64,000 nucleotides of DNA, taken from NCBI RefSeq assembly GCF_009727155.1, contig NZ_WNWM01000002.1:930001-994000 (forward strand), written 5' to 3'. Each line of letters starts with the position of its first letter. Positions within the stretch are counted from its first letter, which is position 1. This stretch comes from Pseudoduganella dura. Lineage in GTDB: Bacteria; Pseudomonadota; Gammaproteobacteria; Burkholderiales; Burkholderiaceae_D. This document shows, piece by piece, positions 36,298 through 44,400 of the stretch. Position numbers and translations under genes: made by a program. The notes below the pieces were generated by a model. It ran no database searches. It had not been told where the DNA came from and saw nothing but the letters and a program-made list of their open reading frames with translations.

Positions 36298-36392
36298 CGT
36301 ATGAAGCCGCCTGCGCCGCCGCAACGGATTGCCGCAGCCGGCCTTCCTGCGCGTGCGACGTCCTGGACCGTGCGATCGGGATCGTTGTTCAT
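36294..36392 (-). CDS. 32-residue small protein coupled to the kinase gene
   Basis: A short frame starting MNNDPDRTVQDVARAGRPAA, with GGGAG six nt before the ATG and a stop (TGA) that overlaps the GTG start of the membrane kinase by 4 nt. The arrangement suggests translational coupling, as a leader peptide or small protein. The C-terminal part is Gly/Arg-rich and there is no family match. It is supported by the ribosome-binding site and overlap only. Confidence 0.4.
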   Translation of the reverse strand: MNNDPDRTVQDVARAGRPAAAIRCGGAGGFIR

Positions 36393-36500
36393 GTTTTCTC
36401 CCTGCGTCGAAGCCGTCAGGTTACTGCGCTGCGCAGTGGAGAACTGTTCGATCAGGCACACTGGGGCGATGTCGCTGCCGCGCTGCCGCACTACCGTTCG

Positions 36501-39179
36501 TCAGGCGGCCACCTCCAGGCTGTGCGGCAGTTCGTCGGCCGGCACCGGCCTGAACAGATGGAAACCCTGCAGTTCGTCGCAGCCCAGGGCTTGCAGGATG
36601 CGCACCTGCGTCGCCGTTTCCACGCCCTCGGCGACCACCCGCATGCCCAGCGAATGGGCCATGGTGATGATCGCCTGGAAAAACACATCGCCGTTTTCAT
36701 CCTTGCCAAGCCGGCTCGTGAACGACTTGTCGACTTTCAGCAGGTCGAAGGCCATGTTGTGCAGCATGGAAAGCGACGAGTATCCGGTGCCGAAGTCGTC
36801 CACCAGCAGCCTGACGCCCAACGCGTGGATGGCCTGCAGGTTGTCCGCGGTGCGCCGCGGATCGACCACCATCGACGATTCGGTCAGCTCGATCTCGACG
36901 GACGAGGCACTGATCCCATGGCGGGCAAGCGCGTCGCCGATACTCTCGCGGATATCGCGCTCGTTGAACTGCCGGCTCGACACGTTGATGGAAACAGGCA
37001 CGCTGGCATAGACGCCCCCGGACCACCGCGCGATCTGCGCGCAGACCAGGTCGATCACCAGCTCGCCCAGGTTCAGTATCAGGCCGGTTTCCTCGGCCAG
37101 GCCGATGAATTCGTCCGGCGCGAGCACGCCTTCCAGCGGGTGATTCCACCGCACCAGGGCTTCCAGGCTCGTGACCTTGCTGGTCCGGCAGTCGACGCGC
37201 GCCTGGTAATGCATGACGAACTCGTTGTTGGCGATGGCGGCGCGCAGTTCCTTTTCGCGCCGAGTACGCGCGCGCATCGCATCGTAGAACGCCGAGTTGA
37301 ACAGGTGGTAGCGGTTCTTGCCGGACGTCTTGGCCTCGTACATCGCGATATCGGCATGCTGGTACAGCGTTTCCATGTCCTTCGCATCGCAGGGGTACAC
37401 GCTGATGCCGATCGACGTGCCGACCGAAGCGGTACCCTTCGACGTGGTGAACGGGGCCTGGAAGGCATGCAGGATGCGATCGGCCACGTGTTCCGCCTCC
37501 GATTCGTGGGCCAGCAGTTCGAGCACCACCACGAACTCGTCGCCGCCGAGCCGTATCACATGGTCGTTCGGGCGCACCGCCACCTTGAGGCGCTTGCCCA
37601 CGTGCTGCAGCACTTCATCGCCGGCGCCATGGCCGAACGTATCGTTGACCAGCTTGAAGCCGTCCAGGTCAACGAAGAGCACCGCCAGCTTCTGGCCCGC
37701 CTTGTCCGCGCGTTCGAGCATGGCCGGCAACTGCCGCCGGATCCAGCCGCGGTTGGGCAGGCCGGTGAGGGTATCCTCGTTGCCCCTGCGTTCCAAGTCT
37801 GCCATGTGCGACTTTTCCAGCGTGACGTCGCGCACGGTGATGGCAAGCACTTCCTCCGACCTGACAACGCCCATGCGCAGGTGCTGCGGCTCGCTCCTGC
37901 TGTCCGGCTCGATCTGGAAATCCTCCTCGGCCGCGCCCTGCCGGAACGCCTTGTCCAGCAGTTCCTTGGCCGGTTGCGCGGCCAGCCCTCCCTGTATGCC
38001 CAGCAGGCGCTGGCCGATGACCGACTGGCGCGACGAACCCAGCATCGCGGCGCCGCGTTCGTTGCAGTCCACGATGCAGTAATCCACGATGACCTTGCCT
38101 TCGCCGTGCACCGGCTGGCAGATGAAGAAGCCTTCCGTTCCGCCTTCCGTGGCCTTGCGGTAGGCGGCCTGGGAAAGTTCGAGCTGGCGGCGCTCGCGAT
38201 GGAAACGGACCGACATCGTCGTGGCGATGATCACGAACGCCGCCAGGACCAGGTTGGCGCCCGCCGCGATCTGGATGGACAGCAGGCGCCGCTCGTTCAT
38301 CGCGGCCTGCGCTTCGGTCTGGTCCGCCGCCGCGATGACGACGATCGGGAATCCGTCCACCCTGGCCCAGGAAATGAAGCGGTTGACCGAATCGCCGAAA
38401 TCCTTTCCGGACACGTAGATGTTTCCCGCCGACGTGTCGAGCGCGAAACGCAGCGACAGCGGAATGACCGGCGGCTGGCGCCCGGCATGCTCCGCGCGGA
38501 AAGCCCGGGACGCGCCATCGATGCCGTACGACGCGACGAAGCCATGCTGGCCGAGAATGCCGCCGTCGTAGGGCGCCATCAGCGAATCGCTGTCGAGAGC
38601 CACCACCACCACGCCGGCCAGGTTGCCGGAGGCATCGAGGATCTTGCGGGAAAAACGGACGAAATACTCGTCCTGCCCCGGCAATTTCCTGGGCGCGCCG
38701 ATGAACATCGCATCCACGCCGCTTTTCGTCTGCTCGGCGAAAAAGGGCAGGCTGCCGGCAGTTTTCAGTTCCTCCTCGCCCCAGGCCGAGGGACTGTTCG
38801 TGAACAGCATCTCGTACCGGGGGCTGAAGACCGAGATATTGAGGATCGCCTTGTCCGGGCCCACCACTTCGTCGAGCGTTTTCTGTTCGGGCTTGCCGCC
38901 GACCGCCTGCCAGTGCGAACCGATCAGCACGAGGATCTGGTCGATCATCGTCAGGTCGCGCGACAGCTGGGCCGCCTGGTTCACCGCGATCCTGGTCGCG
39001 GTTTCGTAGGCCCGGCGTTCGAACTGGGTGCGCTCGGCGTCGAGCACCTGGAACAGGTAGACCCAGCAGGTGCAAGCCACGATCAGGCCGAAGAACGGCC
39101 ATGCGAAGATAGGCAGGCTGTCCGCCCTCATGGCACGCAGGGCGCGGGACTTGAGCGCCGGGCCTGGCATCTCGTCCAT
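36501..39179 (-). CDS. Diguanylate cyclase/phosphodiesterase (Cache-like, PAS, GGDEF, EAL)
   Basis: A 892-residue membrane protein. A first TM (about 18-40), a periplasmic Cache-type sensor (40-295; FFAEQTKSGVDAMFIGAPRK, EYFVRFSRKILDASGNLAGVVVVAL) and a second TM (about 300-325) precede a PAS domain (about 345-460), GGDEF (about 465-625; signature RLGGDEFVV near 545, I-site not evident) and EAL (about 640-880; SLEALVRWN, VDDFGTGYSSL, KVDKSF). Both catalytic signatures are intact, so it may both make and degrade cyclic-di-GMP. The ATG at 39179 is preceded by AGGAG; an in-frame start 32 codons upstream lacks a site. Confidence 0.9.
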   Translation of the reverse strand: MDEMPGPALKSRALRAMRADSLPIFAWPFFGLIVACTCWVYLFQVLDAERTQFERRAYETATRIAVNQAAQLSRDLTMIDQILVLIGSHWQAVGGKPEQKTLDEVVGPDKAILNISVFSPRYEMLFTNSPSAWGEEELKTAGSLPFFAEQTKSGVDAMFIGAPRKLPGQDEYFVRFSRKILDASGNLAGVVVVALDSDSLMAPYDGGILGQHGFVASYGIDGASRAFRAEHAGRQPPVIPLSLRFALDTSAGNIYVSGKDFGDSVNRFISWARVDGFPIVVIAAADQTEAQAAMNERRLLSIQIAAGANLVLAAFVIIATTMSVRFHRERRQLELSQAAYRKATEGGTEGFFICQPVHGEGKVIVDYCIVDCNERGAAMLGSSRQSVIGQRLLGIQGGLAAQPAKELLDKAFRQGAAEEDFQIEPDSRSEPQHLRMGVVRSEEVLAITVRDVTLEKSHMADLERRGNEDTLTGLPNRGWIRRQLPAMLERADKAGQKLAVLFVDLDGFKLVNDTFGHGAGDEVLQHVGKRLKVAVRPNDHVIRLGGDEFVVVLELLAHESEAEHVADRILHAFQAPFTTSKGTASVGTSIGISVYPCDAKDMETLYQHADIAMYEAKTSGKNRYHLFNSAFYDAMRARTRREKELRAAIANNEFVMHYQARVDCRTSKVTSLEALVRWNHPLEGVLAPDEFIGLAEETGLILNLGELVIDLVCAQIARWSGGVYASVPVSINVSSRQFNERDIRESIGDALARHGISASSVEIELTESSMVVDPRRTADNLQAIHALGVRLLVDDFGTGYSSLSMLHNMAFDLLKVDKSFTSRLGKDENGDVFFQAIITMAHSLGMRVVAEGVETATQVRILQALGCDELQGFHLFRPVPADELPHSLEVAA

Positions 39180-39463
39180 TGTTGTCTCCTCACGCCGCTG
39201 GTGTCGTGCTTGCGTTTCGCGCTCGCGTTTCGCGCTCATATCCTGCGCTTGCGCCCGTATCGCATGCATTCTCATTGCCCGTTGAGCCAGACGAAGCTCA
39301 ACCGTGGGTGCAGCTTAAGCATACGCGAGCGGGTTGCAGGTCGCAAGTGAATAGCGTGCGGGAGCAACGGCCCCGGCGGCATGCCGGTGGCTGTGGTAGC
39401 CGATGCGGTGAAGGAATTTGCGGCGGCGCCCGATGCGCCGTCCGGTGCCGGTGACGGCTGGCC

Positions 39464-41110
39464 TCAGCGGACAGCGGCCCCCGGGTGGCTAGCGGACCCG
39501 TCGGCGGCATCCAGCCGCGGCAACACGACTGTAAACGTGCTGCCCCTGCCCAACCCGGGGCTGCTGGCGTGAATGGTACCGCCGTGCAACTCGACGATAT
39601 TCTTCACCAGCGCCAGCCCGATTCCCAGGCCGCCCTGCACGCGGTCGGGCGTGCGTTCCGCCTGGGCGAACAGGTCGAACGCACGCGACTGAAGGTCGGC
39701 CGGCATGCCGATGCCGTTGTCGGTCACTGACAGCGACACCCGGACCGCATCGGCCGACAGCCGCACGTCGACACGGCCCCCCTCCGGCGTGTACTTGGCG
39801 GCGTTGCTGAGAAGGTTCGCCAGCACCTGCACGAGCCGCTTCCTGTCGCCGGAGACCGGCGCGGGCGCGCCGGGAAGCTCGACGGCCACCGCATGGCGGC
39901 GCGCATCCAGAACGGGGCGCAGCTGTTCCAGCGCATCGTGCACCACCTCGCCCATTTCGGTCGGCGCGCGCCGCAGGGTCACGAGGCCGCGGGTCACCCG
40001 CGACACGTCCAGCAGGTCATCCACCAGGCCGGACATGTGGCGGACCTGGCGGCGGATGACCGCGCTGGCATGCCGCACGCCGGCCTCGTCCAGCGTGCCG
40101 AGCGACAGCAGCTCGGCCGCGGTACCGATCGGCGCCAGCGGATTGCGCAGTTCGTGCGCGAGCATGGCCAGGAACTCGTCCTTGTTGCGGGCTTCCTGGC
40201 GCAGCGTCTGCTCGACGACCCGGTGCGCCAGGTACTGGTCGGTGACGTCGGTGCCTTCCACGAAGATACCCTGCACCGTGCCGTCCGCGCCGACGATCGG
40301 CTGGTAGATGAAATTCATGAAGCATTCGGTCAGCGTGTCGTCCGGCCCCCGCCGGAACCGCGCCGACATGCCGTGCACGACACGCGCCTTGCCGCTGCGG
40401 TACACGTCGTCGAGCATCGCGAGGAAACCCTGCGCCACGATCTCGGGCACGGCGACACGGGCCGGCTTGCCGATGTAGTCGCGGTCTCCGCTGAGCGCGA
40501 TGGTGGCTTCGTTGACCAGTTCATACACGTGGTCGGGACCGCGCAGCACCGCCATGAAACTGGGCGCCTGCCGGAACAGCGAATGCAGGCGGTCGATGTC
40601 GGCCTTCAGCGTGAGGTTCGCCTCGTAGACCTGCCGGGCACGCGTGAAAATGCCGCTCTGCTCGGGAAGCAGGGCCAGCGGCGCATCGCCGCCATCCCGG
40701 GAAGCATGGCGCAGCCGTTCCAGCTCGGTGACATCGATCGGGTGCTGCAGCACGTACGCCACCTCGCCGTCCGCGCCGAGCACGGGGCTGTGCGTGATGC
40801 TCCAGTAGCGCGCCTCGAAGCCGTCGCCATCGATCCGCGGGACGTCGAAACGCAGCAGCGCCATCACGTCGACCTCGCGTGTGCGGATCACCCGCTCGAC
40901 CGACGCGATGGCCTGCCCGAGCGTTTCCTGGTCGGTCGGGAACGCATCCCAGGCCCAGCGCCCCACGATATCGGCCAGCGCGCGATTCGTCGATGCCAGG
41001 TAGGCCCGGTTCGCGCCGGCGATATTCAGGTCGCGGTCCAGCACCAGGTAGGGATTGGGCGACGCATCGAACAGGGCCTGGTGAAAATTATCGATCAGTG
41101 GCATGGTCAT
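39464..41110 (-). CDS. PAS-PAS sensor histidine kinase
   Basis: A 548-residue cytoplasmic kinase starting MTMPLIDNFHQALFDASPNP; the frame upstream of this point is low-complexity and overlaps the divergent giant kinase region. PAS 1 is at about 8-140 (PYLVLDRDLNIAGANRAYL), PAS 2 at about 165-295 (FRQAPSFMAVLRGPDHVYELVNEA), then HisKA (DEFLAMLAHELRNPLAPI, His near 320) and HATPase_c (LLSNAAKYTPEGG, TDNGIGMP, GGLGIGLALVKNIVELHGG). The first PAS resembles sensory PAS domains of wide specificity. The catalytic half is paralogous to the two other kinases in the block. Confidence 0.85.
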   Translation of the reverse strand: MTMPLIDNFHQALFDASPNPYLVLDRDLNIAGANRAYLASTNRALADIVGRWAWDAFPTDQETLGQAIASVERVIRTREVDVMALLRFDVPRIDGDGFEARYWSITHSPVLGADGEVAYVLQHPIDVTELERLRHASRDGGDAPLALLPEQSGIFTRARQVYEANLTLKADIDRLHSLFRQAPSFMAVLRGPDHVYELVNEATIALSGDRDYIGKPARVAVPEIVAQGFLAMLDDVYRSGKARVVHGMSARFRRGPDDTLTECFMNFIYQPIVGADGTVQGIFVEGTDVTDQYLAHRVVEQTLRQEARNKDEFLAMLAHELRNPLAPIGTAAELLSLGTLDEAGVRHASAVIRRQVRHMSGLVDDLLDVSRVTRGLVTLRRAPTEMGEVVHDALEQLRPVLDARRHAVAVELPGAPAPVSGDRKRLVQVLANLLSNAAKYTPEGGRVDVRLSADAVRVSLSVTDNGIGMPADLQSRAFDLFAQAERTPDRVQGGLGIGLALVKNIVELHGGTIHASSPGLGRGSTFTVVLPRLDAADGSASHPGAAVR

Positions 41111-41409
41111 CGCAGCGATCCGGCCGGTGCCGCCGGCCACCATCAAAAACTGCATTGTATCGATGGCGCGTCGTGCGCTATGTGCGCTCACGCTCTCCGC
41201 GGCCATCGCCGGCGCGATGCTGCGCCGTGCACGTTTGCTGCACATTTTGCCGCACGCTACGCCGTATCTCACGCCGCACGTTACATATTTCGTGCGGCAA
41301 ACAAATATTCGCTCGGGTAAGATGCGCAAATTGCCTGACGGCCAGTTCCGCCATATGCCGGCCGGATTCACGGAATCCTTCACGCCAAGCGTGCCGTGGT
41401 GTAACGTGC

Positions 41410-44400
41410 ATGAACCGCTTCGTACGCTGGAGTAAATCGTTGGTACCGATCGACACGCCCATCCCCGATCCCGGCGCAGCGGACATCATGCGCCCGCTGG
41501 CCGCCGATGAGATCCACAAGGTTCACGAAAACCGGCATTACCGGTTTTTCCGGGCCCGCAAGGGCGGCGAGGCGCTGTTCGTCAAGTCGGCGAGCATCCG
41601 GCCGCTGGATACCGGCGCCATCGCCGCGCTGCGCCACGAATACGAACTGCTGCACGATATCGGCATCGAAGGCGTCGTCAAGGTCACCGGGCTGCTGCAG
41701 TCGGACAACGCGCTCTCGCTGGTGATGGAGGACGCGGGCGGCCAGAATCTCGCCGCGCGGCTGCGCGACGGCGCCCTGGCGCCGGCCGCGTTCTGCGACA
41801 TCGCCACCCGGCTGGCCCGGGCCGTGGCGGGGCTGCATGGCGCCGGGATCATCCATCGCGGCATCGGCCCGGACAACATCGCCTGGTGCGCCGCGACGGG
41901 CCGGGCAACGCTGCTCGACTTCCAGACCGCCATGTTGCTGACCACGTTGCCGGTGGCGGGTGGCGACGCGGCGCGGCCGGAAGGCAACCTGGCCTATCTG
42001 TCGCCGGAGCAGACCGGCCGCACCGGCCGGCCCGTGGATGCGCGGTCCGATCTCTATTCGCTGGGTGCCACGCTGTATGAAATGCTCACGGGTGCGCCGC
42101 CCTTCACCGCGCGCGATCCGATCGAACTCGTGCATGCGCACCTGGCACGCCGGCCCAGGGCGCCGCATGCGGTCGATGCCGCCATCCCGGCTGCCCTGTC
42201 CGGCATTGTCCTCAAGTTGCTGGAGAAGGAACCCGAGCGGCGTTACCTGACCGCAGCCGGCCTGGCGGCCGACCTGGCGCGCGCCGGCGGCGAGCTGGCC
42301 CGCACGGGCACCGTCCAGCCGTTCGCGCTGGGCGAACACGACGTGCCGCACGGCCTGTACCTGCCCGAGAAGCTGTATGGCCGGGCACGCGAGCGCGCCA
42401 CCCTGCGCGCCGCCTTCGACCGGGCCTGTCAGGGGCGCCGGGAACTGGCGCTGGTGACAGGCGCACCGGGCATCGGCAAGTCGGCCCTGGTCAACGACCT
42501 GGAACGGCAGGTCATGCGCGAGCGCGGCTACTTTATCGCAGGCAAGTTTGATCAACTGCAGCGCAATGTGCCGTATGCCGGCCTCGTGCAGGCCCTGCGC
42601 ATGCTGGTACGCCAGCTGCTGACCGAACCGGATGACGCGCTGGCGGCCTGGCGGCAGGCCATCCTGGCGGCGGTGGGTCCCAACGGCGGGATCCTGGTCG
42701 ACGTCATCCCGGAGATCGAGGCGATCCTGCAGGCGCAGCCGGCGGTGGCCGCACTGGAACCGGTGGAGTCGAAGAACCGCTTCAGCCAGGTGTTCACCTC
42801 GTTCCTCGGCGTTTTCGGTGGCAACGGCCGCCCGTTCGTGCTGTTCCTCGACGACCTGCAGTGGGCCGATGCGGCATCGTTGCAGCTCATCGGTCAATGG
42901 ATCGGCGACGCCGGCGGCGGCCACCTGCTCGTGGTGGGCGCCTATCGGGACAGCGAAGTCGGCCTGGCTCATCCGCTCGCGCGACTGTTCGCGGAAGTGA
43001 AGGCCGCCGGCGCGCAACTGCCGGAAATCCATCTCGGCCCGCTGGAACCGGACGACGTGGGCGACCTGCTTGCCGACGCGTTCGGCCAGCCGCCCGGGCA
43101 GTGCGCACGGCTCGCCGGGCTGGTCGCCGCGAAAACGGCGGGCAATCCCTTCTTCATCCGCCGCCTGCTCCACGAGCTGCACAAGGAATCGCTGGTGCGC
43201 TTCGATCCGCGGGCCGGTTCATGGACGTGGAACATCGATGAAATCGAACGCGCTCCGGTCAGCGACAACGTGCTGGCGCTGATGGTCCGGGCGATCGACC
43301 GGCTGCCGGAAGCGGCACGCGAGCTGCTGCAGGCCGGCGCCTGCATCGGCCACGATTTCGACCTGGGCACGCTTGCCGAGGTCGGCGCACGCTCGCGCAC
43401 CACAGCGATGAACGACCTGTGGCCGGCCATCGAGGATGGCCTGCTGGTGCCGCTGCGCGAAGCCTATAAGGCGCCGCGGCAGGCCGGCCCGCTCGATGAC
43501 GACCTGGCCGGCCTGCCCGTCGTGCTGCGCTTCGTCCACGACCGGGTGCAGCAGGCCGCCTACTCGCTGCTCGGCGAGGAACGCCGGCAGGCGCTCCACC
43601 TGGCCATCGCGCGCCAGCTGCTGCGCAGTACCCCGGCCGGCGAGCTCGAGGCCCGGCTGTTCGACGTGGCGGACCAGTTCGCACTCGGCGCGGCGCTGGT
43701 CGCGGACCCGGCCGAGCGGCTGCGTGTCGCGGAACTGTACCTGGGCGCCGGGCGCAAGGCCAAGGCGACCGCGGCCTACGAAGCGGCGTTCGATTACCTG
43801 GCCGGCGGCAGGCAGCTGCTGCCGCCATCGGCGTGGCGGGCCCATGCCGCGCTGGCCTTCGCGCTGCACCGCGAACTGGCCGAGGCGGCGTACCTCGCGG
43901 GGCGGCACGCCGTGGCGGAACAGGTGATCGAAGCCAGCCTCGCGCATGCGCCGTCGAAGGTCGCGCTGGCGGACCTGTACTCGCTGCGGGTATTGGCGGC
44001 AACGGTGGCCGGCGACTGGTCCGGCGCATTGCGCTGGGGCCGGGAAGGCCTGGCCGTGTTCGGGCACGCGTGGCCGCTGGACGGCCTGGCGGCCGCCAAC
44101 GACGCCGAGGCCGCCGCCGTGCCGGTCAACCTGGGCGCGCGGCGCGTCGAAGACCTGGTGAGCCAGCCCGAAGTGGCAGACGACGACATCCGCGCCTGCA
44201 TGCGCCTGCTCTCCATCCTCGGCCCGCCGGCCTACTTCAGCGGCTCGGCGGTGCTCACCTTCCTGGTGACCCGCGGCGCCAACCTGTCGCTGCTGCACGG
44301 CGCCTCGCCCTACTCCGCCTTTGCCTACGTGTTCCACGGCGCGCTGCACAACGCGCGCACCGGCCAGTACGACGTGGGCCATGCGTTCGGCAAGGTGGCG

